The notes beneath the pieces are model-generated. The model searched no databases. It was not told the DNA's origin and was given only the letters and a program-made list of their open reading frames with translations. Shown piece after piece: positions 1 through 6,131 of a stretch of DNA of 7,317 nucleotides; the stretch's first letter is position 1, and each line of letters begins with the position of its first letter. The position numbers were made by a program, and so were the translations under genes. This stretch comes from Peptococcaceae bacterium UBA7185. Its GTDB lineage: Bacteria; Bacillota; Peptococcia; Peptococcales; Peptococcaceae. Location: NCBI GenBank assembly GCA_002491065.1, contig DKVF01000024.1, forward strand, positions 54,124 through 61,440. The letters run 5' to 3'.

Positions 1-102
1 TTTACTCAATAGCCCCATATAAAGACCTTCTTATTCCGCAGAAACATTTGTCAAGCTATAATAAAGGCAAATAGAAATCACTTATGTAATCTATTGCGAG
101 AA
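1..102 (+). repeat. Promoter-region repeat, copy 1 (upstream of the arylsulfotransferase-like gene)
   Basis: This stretch matches 2036-2137 without gaps. By my count 91 of the first 100 positions are identical, with mismatches at 47, 48, 66, 68, 80, 87, 92, 96 and 98; similarity fades after about 102. The first 46 positions are identical. Copy 1 begins at the window edge, so it may extend further left. Both copies sit in front of a + strand gene and contain the same TATAAT box, so this is a duplicated control region. It has no ORF and no terminal inverted repeats, so it does not look like a mobile element. Confidence 0.93.
34..62 (+). promoter_or_regulatory. Candidate promoter of the arylsulfotransferase-like gene
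   Basis: A perfect TATAAT lies at 57-62 and is kept in the second repeat copy at 2092-2097. The hexamer 17 bp upstream (34-39, TTCCGC) is a poor -35 box, and no extended -10 TG is present. The identical upstream 46 bp in both copies could therefore hold an activator site. The predicted 5' leader is about 205 nt. Confidence 0.6.
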
Positions 103-194
103 AAAATCAGTTATTATTTATAAAACCAAACTTCTAATCACTCAAAATTGCTGTATACCAAGTTTGTCCACGAAACGATCAAGACGTAACCTAA

Positions 195-212
195 CTTTTG
201 GTTGACCAAAGG
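195..212 (+). promoter_or_regulatory. Inverted repeat TTGGT-TG-ACCAA: operator or alternative leader hairpin
   Basis: The core TTGGT (198-202) and ACCAA (205-209) are perfect complements and extend to an 8 bp stem with one T-G wobble (195-202 with 205-212). As DNA it resembles the TGGT-N-ACCA half-site layout of GntR/FadR-type operators. As RNA it shares bases 211-212 with the 5' arm of the terminator-like hairpin just downstream, so the two stems compete in part. Which role applies is not decidable from sequence. Confidence 0.4.
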
Positions 213-240
213 TCGGACAGTTTAGTTGTTCGGTCTTTTT
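211..240 (+). terminator. Terminator-like hairpin in the leader (possible attenuator)
   Basis: The stem 211-219 pairs with 227-235 (9 bp, three of them G-T wobbles) around a 7-nt loop and is followed directly by five T (236-240). It lies between the predicted promoter and the ribosome binding site, so it would stop transcription before the gene unless it is prevented from forming. An upstream hairpin (195-212) overlaps its first bases. No known riboswitch or T-box signature was recognised in 70-210. Confidence 0.5.
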
Positions 241-275
241 AACACGAATATTATTACAAAAAGGAGAGATTTACT

Positions 276-1796
276 ATGGCAATTCCAAGTATTTTCCCTA
301 CCGGTACTACTATTTATAAACCGGAAAAATGCTGGAACGGTTACACTCTATTCCACGAAATTGGCAAAGGCGCTACATTAATCGATATGAACGGTAATGT
401 AGTACGCAACTGGAAGGACTTCCAGGGCTTCCCTAACAAAATGCTGCCAGGCGGCTACATCATGGGTTCTCTGGGTGTTCGTAAAGCAGAATACGGTTAT
501 CAGGATCAGTCCGATCTTACACAGATCGACTGGGATGGTAACGTTGTATGGAGCTTTAACAAAAAACAATATATCGAAGACAGCGAATCAGAAAAATACT
601 GGCTGGCTCGTCAGCACCATGACTATCAGCGTGAAGGGAATCCAGTAGGTTACTATGTACCTGGTATGGAATGTAAAGTAGACGGTGGTAACACTCTGAT
701 TCTGTGTCACGAAGACGTTTATAACAAACGTATCTCTGACAAACGCTTACTGGATGACTGCATTATCGAAGTTGACTGGGAAGGCAACATTATCTGGAAA
801 TGGAATGTAAATGAACACTTCAAAGAATTAGATTTCAGCGAATTCCAGAAAAGCGCGCTGTTCCGTAACCCGAACTATCATCCGGTTGGTGGGCCTGAAG
901 GCCAGAGTGACTGGATGCACATCAACTCCATGAGCGTATTGGGTCCTAACAAATGGTATGACCAGGGTGATGAAAGATTCCATCCGGACAACATTATCTG
1001 GGATGCTCGTGAATCCAATATCATAGCAATCATCAGCAAAAAAACCGGTAAAATCGTCTGGTCTATGGGTCCAGACTATACTAAAACAAAAGAACTGCGT
1101 AGAATTGGTCAGGTCATTGGTCAGCACCATGTACACATGATTCCAAAAGGTTTGCCTGGCGAAGGTAATCTTCTGATCTTCGACAACGGTGGTTGGGCTG
1201 GTTATGGTCTGCCTGACAGAATGAGTAAAGATGGTACAAAAGTGGATATCCGTGACCATTCCCGTGTCCTGGAAATCGACCCAATCACATTGAAAGTAGT
1301 TTGGGAATTCAAAGGTAAAGATATGGATACAGCTCTGCCAATGGGTATGCTGTCCGATACCATTTTTTACAGCCAGCTGACCTCTTCTGCACAGAGGCTG
1401 CCAAACGGCAATACTATGATTTGTGAAGGCTGCGGCGAACGCTTCACGGAAGTAACTGCTGATAAAGAAGTAGTATGGGAATACATCGCTCCATTCGGTA
1501 AAGGTATCGGTTTTACTTATCGTGCATATCGTTACCCATATGAATATGTACCACAGTTACCAAAACCAGAAGAAGTGCCTGTAGAGAAAGTGGACATTCA
1601 CACGTTCCGTATGCCTGGCGCTGCTGAAGGTATGATCACAGAAGACAAACAGGTTGCTGTAACAGGTACTTGGGGCTACACCAGAATGGATGAATGTGTA
1701 ACTGAAGACTCTACCAGTGGTTCCGCTGAAGCAGCTGCGGCTGCACAGGATCCAAACGCTGATGATGAGTTCTATGATCCATCTCGCGTATTATAA
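276..1796 (+). CDS. Arylsulfotransferase (ASST)-family protein, probably cytoplasmic
   Basis: ASST proteins move a sulfuryl group between phenolic compounds through a sulfated histidine and fold as a six-bladed beta-propeller. Here repeated blade-like units are visible, such as TGKIVWSMG (257-265), LKVVWEF (339-345) and KEVVWEY (397-403). Family-type segments are DWMHINS (212-218), QHHVHMIP (283-290), NLLIFDNGG (298-306), SRVLEIDP (329-336) and SAQRLPNGNT (371-380). Candidate active-site residues are His215, His284/285/287 and Arg330. I could not place the sulfo-accepting histidine of the E. coli enzyme with certainty. The N-terminus has no signal peptide, unlike classical periplasmic ASST. 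A CxxC occurs at 383-386, and the tail from about 480 is Ala-rich and acidic. AAGGAG at 261-266 sits 9 nt before ATG. Codon use (AAA, GAA, CGT, GGT) suggests high expression. The substrate is unknown; the family call is firm, the exact activity is not. Confidence 0.85.
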   Translation: MAIPSIFPTGTTIYKPEKCWNGYTLFHEIGKGATLIDMNGNVVRNWKDFQGFPNKMLPGGYIMGSLGVRKAEYGYQDQSDLTQIDWDGNVVWSFNKKQYIEDSESEKYWLARQHHDYQREGNPVGYYVPGMECKVDGGNTLILCHEDVYNKRISDKRLLDDCIIEVDWEGNIIWKWNVNEHFKELDFSEFQKSALFRNPNYHPVGGPEGQSDWMHINSMSVLGPNKWYDQGDERFHPDNIIWDARESNIIAIISKKTGKIVWSMGPDYTKTKELRRIGQVIGQHHVHMIPKGLPGEGNLLIFDNGGWAGYGLPDRMSKDGTKVDIRDHSRVLEIDPITLKVVWEFKGKDMDTALPMGMLSDTIFYSQLTSSAQRLPNGNTMICEGCGERFTEVTADKEVVWEYIAPFGKGIGFTYRAYRYPYEYVPQLPKPEEVPVEKVDIHTFRMPGAAEGMITEDKQVAVTGTWGYTRMDECVTEDSTSGSAEAAAAAQDPNADDEFYDPSRVL

Positions 1797-1805
1797 GATT
1801 TTCTA

Positions 1806-1870
1806 GTTCTAAAATAAATGTTGGGGCGTCACATCGAAAGGTGTGATACATCCAACATTTGTTCTAGAAC
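1806..1870 (+). terminator. Long 3' hairpin with GAAA tetraloop
   Basis: Ten bases after the stop codon, 1806-1824 pairs with 1852-1870 with two weak positions. An inner stem 1829-1835/1840-1846 is capped by a C-GAAA-G (GNRA-type) loop. No T-run follows directly, so it is not a textbook intrinsic terminator. It may mark the mRNA 3' end, protect it from exonucleases or be a processed structure. The separate promoter for the next gene supports a transcript end in this area. Confidence 0.55.
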
Positions 1871-1871
1871 C

Positions 1872-1891
1872 CAAATTAGCTGGCTAATTTG
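1872..1891 (+). other. Perfect short hairpin after the long 3' hairpin
   Basis: CAAATTAGC (1872-1880) and GCTAATTTG (1883-1891) are exact reverse complements, giving an 8 bp stem with a 4-nt loop one base after the long hairpin. It is followed by mixed sequence, not a T-run. Further weak structure follows: ATATGTTT/AAACATAT (1921-1928/1939-1946), and a GTGC/GCAC stem (1949-1952/1958-1961) ahead of a T-run at 1964-1969, which could complete termination. Confidence 0.5.
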
Positions 1892-2035
1892 TCCATCGCT
1901 ATTCTATAAATTTTATCAAAATATGTTTTAGAAGATTTAAACATATAGTGCACGGCGCACAGGTTTTTTATTTAAAAATTTTTTTAGAAACATAAAGGAA
2001 AAGGGCAATATTAAGGGAATTTTTGTGCCTATAGA

Positions 2036-2137
2036 TTTACTCAATAGCCCCATATAAAGACCTTCTTATTCCGCAGAAACAACTGTCAAGCTATAATAAA
2101 AGTAAATAGAAATCGCTTATGCAATCCATTTCAAGAA
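2036..2137 (+). repeat. Promoter-region repeat, copy 2 (upstream of the DASS-type transporter gene)
   Basis: This is the second copy of the stretch at 1-102, about 91% identical and without gaps. The 46 bp at its left end are exact matches. The differences are scattered substitutions, which points to an old duplication under constraint rather than a recent copy. After the repeat the two leaders are unrelated apart from a short weak similarity near 2149-2162 (copy 1, 109-121). Confidence 0.93.
2069..2097 (+). promoter_or_regulatory. Candidate promoter of the DASS-type transporter gene
   Basis: TATAAT lies at 2092-2097, at the same place in the repeat as the first copy, with the same weak TTCCGC 17 bp upstream (2069-2074). 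The predicted leader to the start codon is about 275 nt. Confidence 0.6.
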
Positions 2138-2177
2138 GGTGCTTTGTTAGTTATATCTTATAGGATGCGCAAAAAAA

Positions 2178-2211
2178 GTAGATATCTAAGAGCTTTTTCC
2201 TAAATATCTAC
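2178..2211 (+). other. Leader hairpin preceded by a seven-A run
   Basis: GTAGATAT (2178-2185) and ATATCTAC (2204-2211) pair exactly, and the stem continues inward with mismatches to a small loop. On the + strand no T-run follows. On the - strand it is followed by seven T (2171-2177), so it would look like an intrinsic terminator for a leftward transcript, though no leftward gene is seen here. Confidence 0.45.
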
Positions 2212-2311
2212 TAAATACATTTAATGGATATGCTATTGTGGATGTCCAAAAATGTATAGATTATTAGAAATTATCCTTAATTAAATTAGCGGATATTCTG
2301 TAGGAGATCTG

Positions 2312-2344
2312 ATGAAAACGGAACGGGCTGGAATGGATAGGTAA
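2312..2344 (+). CDS. Possible 10-residue leader ORF before the transporter gene
   Basis: ATG at 2312 opens a 10-codon ORF (MKTERAGMDR) ending in TAA at 2342-2344. AGGAG at 2302-2306 sits 5 nt upstream, which is a usable ribosome binding site. It ends 36 nt before the transporter start. It has no run of repeated amino-acid codons as seen in classical attenuators, and no competing terminator follows it. It may be a regulatory upstream ORF or chance. Confidence 0.3.
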   Translation: MKTERAGMDR

Positions 2345-2380
2345 TGATTTCAAAAATTTTAAGCAAAAGGAGTGTTGATT

Positions 2381-3907
2381 ATGTCAAATCAGCAAGACAA
2401 CGCAATTAATTGCAATCCGAACAAAAAGAAAAAAGATTTGTATTACGTTCACACACTGATTGCATTTGCAATCACAGCAATTTTCTGGATTATTCCACCA
2501 TTCGAACCAATCACGGCATTGGGGATGCGTTGCGTGGGGACATTCCTGAGTATGATTTATTTATGGACCTTTGTAGATGTTATGTGGCCTTGCTTATATG
2601 GTCTATTTATGTTTGGTTTGGCTGGCTATGCTGGGGAGGGCTATGCCGGTATGAAAGCCGTATGGTTGAATGCAGTTGGTATCGATACTGTAATGATTAC
2701 ATTATTTGCTATGGTATTATTCGGTGCTGTATCCGAAGTTGGTGACACAGAGTATATCGCAAAATGGTTTCTGACCAAAAAAATCTTTGCCGGTCGTCCT
2801 TATGTATTCCTAGCTATATTTTATGCCTGCTGCTTTGTATTGTCCGCACTGGTTAGTCCAATTACCGAATTGATTATTTTGTGGCCAATTGCTTTGGGTT
2901 TAATGAAAACGCTGGGCATTGAACGCTGTGACAAAATTTGGCCGTACTTCTTTGTAGGAATGTTTTTAGTGTCTACCTTGGCACAGCCATTCTTCCCATT
3001 TATGGGCGCACAGCTGATTCCGATCAGTGCATTTGCTGCTATGACCGAAGCTATGGGAAACCCGATGGATGTTCCGATTGTGTCTTACATGTTATTAGAC
3101 TTAATCATGACAACTTTGATTATGGCTGTATATCTGCTGCTTTTGAAGTTTGTAATTCGTGTGGATGTAAGTAAACTGAAAGCTGTTAATCCAGAACAGA
3201 TCGAAGTGCAGATGCTGTTACCTCCGATGAATTTCCAGCAGAAGGCTTATCTGTACATGATTCCCTGCTACTTGATTATGTTATTGATTCCGAATTTTAT
3301 TAAAGGCAATCCTATCAGCGATTTGTTATCCACAATGGGTACATTGGGCGTAACAGTATTCTGGGTTTTGGTTTTTGTTATTGTGAAATGGAACGGCAAA
3401 CCGTTGTTGGATTTTAAGGAAGTTGCTTATAAACAGATGAACTGGGGCATCTTCTTTATGATTGCTGCAGCTGTATATGGTGCAAATACATTAGCTAACC
3501 CAGCTACTGGTGTAGTTGATTTTCTGGTGAAGGTTCTGCAACCTGTATTGGGCGGCAGACCGGAATGGCTGTTTGTATTGCTGATGTTTACCGTGGCTCT
3601 GGTTATCACCAACTTTGCAAATAATGCTGCAATGGCTGTAACTTTATTGCCGGTTGCTCTGGCTTTCTGCCAGCAGTTAAATATCGACCCGATTCCAGTT
3701 GCCATTGGTATCGTTCTGATGGTATTCGTAGCTATGTTGACACCATCTGCTTCTCCGCATGGCAGTATGATGCACGCGCGCAAAGATATTTACAGTACAC
3801 AGGAAATTTTGAAGATTGGCCTTCCAATGTGTATTATTACACTATTGTTATATAGCTTTGTAGGATATCCGTTATGTAAGTTCTTGCTAGCTGTAATTGG
3901 AGCATAA
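2381..3907 (+). CDS. DASS/SLC13-type anion transporter with altered SNT motifs
   Basis: DASS proteins are inner-membrane elevator transporters that import dicarboxylates or sulfate, usually with sodium. This 508-residue protein has a Lys-rich cytoplasmic start (KKKK at 15-18) and about a dozen hydrophobic segments, from about 23 to 505. The two inverted halves of the family show as SPITELIILWP (159-169) and TNFANNAAMAVTLLP (410-424), followed by TPSASPHG (454-461). In characterised members these places hold Ser-Asn-Thr, which binds sodium and substrate; here they read about Ser-Pro-Ile and Ala-Asn-Asn. Substrate or coupling ion may thus differ. I chose ATG 2381 over GTG 2372 because AAGGAG (2367-2372) lies 8 nt before it and would overlap the earlier start. 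A sulfated or carboxylated aromatic compound would suit the neighbouring arylsulfotransferase-like gene, but this is inference. Confidence 0.83.
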   Translation: MSNQQDNAINCNPNKKKKDLYYVHTLIAFAITAIFWIIPPFEPITALGMRCVGTFLSMIYLWTFVDVMWPCLYGLFMFGLAGYAGEGYAGMKAVWLNAVGIDTVMITLFAMVLFGAVSEVGDTEYIAKWFLTKKIFAGRPYVFLAIFYACCFVLSALVSPITELIILWPIALGLMKTLGIERCDKIWPYFFVGMFLVSTLAQPFFPFMGAQLIPISAFAAMTEAMGNPMDVPIVSYMLLDLIMTTLIMAVYLLLLKFVIRVDVSKLKAVNPEQIEVQMLLPPMNFQQKAYLYMIPCYLIMLLIPNFIKGNPISDLLSTMGTLGVTVFWVLVFVIVKWNGKPLLDFKEVAYKQMNWGIFFMIAAAVYGANTLANPATGVVDFLVKVLQPVLGGRPEWLFVLLMFTVALVITNFANNAAMAVTLLPVALAFCQQLNIDPIPVAIGIVLMVFVAMLTPSASPHGSMMHARKDIYSTQEILKIGLPMCIITLLLYSFVGYPLCKFLLAVIGA

Positions 3908-3962
3908 ATTCTGCACAATTGTTTTTAATAAGTTTACTACACTCTAGTCTTATTAAAATATA

Positions 3963-4009
3963 AAAAATAAAATCGCTGAAGCTCGTGTGGCCTCAGCGAT
4001 TTTATTTTT
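3963..4009. terminator. Strong bidirectional intrinsic terminator after the transporter gene
   Basis: A perfect 17 bp stem (3963-3979 with 3993-4009) has an A-rich left arm and a T-rich right arm, so it can end transcripts in both directions. It lies 55 nt after the transporter stop codon and is the natural end of that unit. The GC core is TCGCTGA/TCAGCGA, with two or three further pairs inside. Confidence 0.9.
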
Positions 4010-4126
4010 CGTTCTTGTTTTATAGTAGAAATGTTGCCATAAATGAAGTGCAAAATTTATCCTTGATGGTTGCTGTTTGTTTTGTTGTAAGAACGGGGAA
4101 CCTCTTTTTATATGACTCTGTATAAT
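4010..4126. other. Gene-free spacer between two terminators
   Basis: There is no convincing gene here. Short ATG-started frames exist (for example 4066-4125, 19 codons) but lack ribosome binding sites. A TATAAT at 4121-4126 has no -35 partner and would start directly at the following terminator stem. Together with the flanking hairpins this stretch separates two converging units. Confidence 0.6.
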
Positions 4127-4167
4127 ACAAAAAGAAGCAGACCTGCTGGAATGCTGCTTCTTTTTGT
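4127..4167. terminator. Bidirectional terminator serving the leftward operon
   Basis: A perfect 14 bp stem (4127-4140 with 4154-4167) has the core AGAAGCAG/CTGCTTCT and flanking A and T runs on its arms. Read leftward it ends the four-gene - strand operon; read rightward it is a second stop for the transporter unit. Confidence 0.85.
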
Positions 4168-4200
4168 TCATTAAATTTAAGCTATTGTAATGGTTTCTAG

Positions 4201-4225
4201 CTTTCTTTCATTATAGCAAAGAAAG
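4201..4225 (-). other. Hairpin downstream of the EamA gene
   Basis: CTTTCTTT (4201-4208) and AAAGAAAG (4218-4225) pair exactly with a 9-nt loop. No T-run follows on the - strand, so it is at most an auxiliary 3'-end structure ahead of the stronger terminator at 4127-4167. Confidence 0.4.
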
Positions 4226-4270
4226 TCGGCTTTTCTCTATAACATTCTCCTATAGTGGTAAAGGGAATAG

Positions 4271-5194
4271 TTATTGCCCTTTGAATTCTTTATTGACAAT
4301 ATAAATACCGGCACAGGCCAAAATCAGCGCCAACAGACTGCGCAGATTAAAGATGGATTCATTTAAGAACATGACAGAGAATGTGGTGCCGAATATGGGA
4401 ATCAAAAAGTTGTATACGGCAATTTTGCTGGCGGGATTGTATTTGAGCAGCATGGTCCATACAGTAAAGGCGGCAGCCGATAAAAAGGCCATATACAGCA
4501 AAAGCAGAATGCCTGGCGCTGTGATGCTGTCAAAATGTCCGTGACCAATCAGTCCAATGAAAATTAAAATCAGACCGCCGCCAGTGAGTTGATAGCCTGT
4601 GACAACGACGGGGTCTTGTCCTTGGGCAACACTGCGGCTAATCAAGGCGCCTAATGCGGAAGACAGCGTGGAAAGCATAATAAAGCCTTCGCCGGTGAAC
4701 GTAAATCCGCCGCCTAAGCCTGTGCCGTCAAAGGTGATAAGCAATACGCCCACAAAACCGATACAGCAGCCGAGAATTTTTTGCAGATTCATTTTATCGT
4801 CGGGAAAAAGAAAATGGGCGAAAATTACCACAAAAAAGGTGGCAAGGGCATACAAAATAGAGCCTTTCACGCCGGTTGTATTGGACAATCCCAGATAAAA
4901 GAAAATATACTGTCCAGTAGTTTGGACCAATCCTAAAAGGGCAATGCCGCGCCAATGCTGCCGCTGGGGGATGACCAGCTTTTTTTGCAGTATGACGCTG
5001 ACCGCCAGCGTCATAAGTCCTGCCAGCGTGAAGCGCAATCCGGCAAACAGGAGCTTGCCGAAATCGTTGGCGCTGTCAATGGCGAATAATTCGTAGCCGA
5101 TTTTTACTGCCGGATATGCGGTACCCCATAAGATGGTGCAAAACAGCGCCAGAAGAATGATAATAGGACCGCGCTGTAAAAAATTTTTTTCCAA
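4271..5194 (-). CDS. EamA/DMT-family transporter
   Basis: This is a 307-residue inner-membrane protein of the drug/metabolite transporter superfamily, which exports amino acids, metabolites or drugs. Ten hydrophobic segments are visible as two EamA repeats, about residues 11-155 and 168-301. ILWGTAYPAVKIG (21-33) is typical of the first repeat, and the PASKIAVYNFLIPIFG region (254-269) with the following E279 is typical of the second. The length is normal. The start must be TTG at 5192-5194, because an in-frame stop lies two codons upstream and no early ATG exists. The ribosome binding site is weak, and the acetyltransferase gene ends 3 nt before in the same frame, so translation is probably coupled. 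It is the last gene of the operon. The substrate cannot be read from the sequence. Confidence 0.88.
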   Translation of the reverse strand: MEKNFLQRGPIIILLALFCTILWGTAYPAVKIGYELFAIDSANDFGKLLFAGLRFTLAGLMTLAVSVILQKKLVIPQRQHWRGIALLGLVQTTGQYIFFYLGLSNTTGVKGSILYALATFFVVIFAHFLFPDDKMNLQKILGCCIGFVGVLLITFDGTGLGGGFTFTGEGFIMLSTLSSALGALISRSVAQGQDPVVVTGYQLTGGGLILIFIGLIGHGHFDSITAPGILLLLYMAFLSAAAFTVWTMLLKYNPASKIAVYNFLIPIFGTTFSVMFLNESIFNLRSLLALILACAGIYIVNKEFKGQ

Positions 5195-5197
5195 GCT

Positions 5198-5791
5198 TTA
5201 TTGCGCCCCACTTTCCAGGCGCCAGATTTTTGCATGGGCGTCTAAAATGGATTGGGGAAACAGGGTATGATAAATGTCTTTCAGTGCTTGCTCCAATTGT
5301 TCGTCTGTATAGTCGGTGGACAGGGGATAGTAATGAATCGTATAGGGCACGCCGAACAACACAGAGCGTATTGTGGTTTCCCGCAGTCCATTGCGTTGAT
5401 AAAAAGCTACTCGCCGTGTGCGGATCTGCGCTTCGTCTGCAGAACTACTTTTTGCAGGGTCTTCTACTTCTGCCAGAATACCGGTTGCAGTTTGGCATAG
5501 CTGTTTCATCTGCGCCAGGCATTGCCCGCCGTAGCCTTTACTGCGCTGAGTGCTGCATACTGCAAAATAATCTAACAGCAATATTGGACTTTCTGGTGCC
5601 GATACAAAAAAGCTGTAGGCAATCAGTTGCCCTTGTGAATCAAACCAGCCGTAAGGGTGGTACAAACCGCGCTGCATCAAGTCATTCAATACAGACAGCG
5701 GTTTTATTTCCGCTGGCGGGAAGTCCTGCTGCATGTAAGTTTGATAAATTTCTGCCACCTGTTGGGGGGTCAGAAGTTGATTGGTTAACAT
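5198..5791 (-). CDS. GNAT-family N-acetyltransferase
   Basis: This 197-residue soluble protein would transfer an acetyl group from acetyl-CoA to an amine of an unknown acceptor. The acetyl-CoA pyrophosphate-binding motif appears as QRSKGYGG (82-89), after the beta strand LLLDYFAV (71-78). The motif RRVAFYQRNGL (126-136), with the usual Tyr and the FYxxxGF-like pattern, marks the C-terminal part of the GNAT fold. The last 45 residues are a helical, charged extension I do not recognise. ATG is preceded by AGAGGA about 8 nt upstream. It follows the barstar gene by 47 nt, in which a weak hairpin (5826-5846) spans the barstar stop codon, and leads directly into the EamA gene. An acetyltransferase with an exporter may form a small resistance or export pair, but nothing in the sequence proves this. 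Confidence 0.85.
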   Translation of the reverse strand: MLTNQLLTPQQVAEIYQTYMQQDFPPAEIKPLSVLNDLMQRGLYHPYGWFDSQGQLIAYSFFVSAPESPILLLDYFAVCSTQRSKGYGGQCLAQMKQLCQTATGILAEVEDPAKSSSADEAQIRTRRVAFYQRNGLRETTIRSVLFGVPYTIHYYPLSTDYTDEQLEQALKDIYHTLFPQSILDAHAKIWRLESGAQ

Positions 5792-5838
5792 AATATTTTC
5801 CTCTGCTTTCTTTATAAAATCGTCTGAGAGTTGTGACG

Positions 5839-6108
5839 TTACTCTCTATATTCTACAGAGATCATAGAATTTTCCTCTTCGGCATCCTGTAATAATTGCA
5901 GTACCGATTCTCCATAGCCGCCTAACTGTTCTACAAATCGTGTGGGTTTCTCTATTATAATTGCCAGCGGTTCATTCCAACTGCTCAGAATATCCCAGAG
6001 GGCGTCCAGATTTTCTCCGTAGTAGTCAGGTAAATGTAATTGCCGGGCAATCGTTTCATGAAGTAGCTGTTGATTGGCCAGCTCTTTGCCGTTCAATTGT
6101 AGTTCCAT
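5839..6108 (-). CDS. Barstar-family ribonuclease inhibitor
   Basis: This is a cytoplasmic immunity protein that blocks the active site of a barnase-type RNase. Its 89 residues match the length of Bacillus barstar. The segment LPDYYGENLDALWD (26-39) is nearly identical to barstar, with Tyr29, Asp35, Trp38 and Asp39 at the same numbers as the residues that grip barnase; barstar Glu76 corresponds to Asp75 here. The start is ATG at 6106-6108 rather than the TTG at 6124-6126: AAGGAG (6117-6122) lies 8 nt before the ATG, and the TTG start would cover that site. It follows the RNase gene by 23 nt, in the order expected for toxin then immunity. Strong sequence likeness makes the call secure; binding to this partner is inferred. 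Confidence 0.95.
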   Translation of the reverse strand: MELQLNGKELANQQLLHETIARQLHLPDYYGENLDALWDILSSWNEPLAIIIEKPTRFVEQLGGYGESVLQLLQDAEEENSMISVEYRE

Positions 6109-6131
6109 TTTTTCTGCTCCTTCCAAAAAGT

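Noticed and set aside
70..210. T-box or known metabolite riboswitch in the first leader
   Set aside because: No T-box consensus or other conserved riboswitch core could be recognised; only the terminator-like stem and the overlapping palindrome are supported.
828..1259. 143-codon open frame on the - strand
   Set aside because: It lies wholly inside the arylsulfotransferase-like gene on the opposite strand and has no recognisable domain, so it is a shadow frame.
1..2137. Idea that the two 100-bp repeats are ends of a mobile element carrying the arylsulfotransferase-like gene
   Set aside because: The copies are direct, have scattered substitutions, contain a promoter and sit at the same place relative to each gene. 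No transposase or terminal inverted repeat is present, so a duplicated control region fits better.
3427..3783. 118-codon - strand frame inside the transporter gene
   Set aside because: It is antisense to a clear membrane-protein gene with no family resemblance or ribosome binding site, so it is a shadow.
4066..4125. 19-codon ORF between the terminators, considered as a small toxin
   Set aside because: It has no ribosome binding site, no promoter with both boxes, and no typical membrane-peptide pattern with charged ends.
4121..4167. Possible small RNA starting from the TATAAT at 4121
   Set aside because: No -35 element is found, and the transcript would consist only of the terminator stem.
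3953..4171. 72-codon - strand frame across the intergenic region
   Set aside because: It spans both strong terminator hairpins, and its residues mainly reflect the A/T runs of those stems; no family is recognised.
5230..5793. 187-codon + strand frame opposite the acetyltransferase gene
   Set aside because: The - strand protein has clear GNAT motifs and a ribosome binding site; the + strand translation has no domain features.
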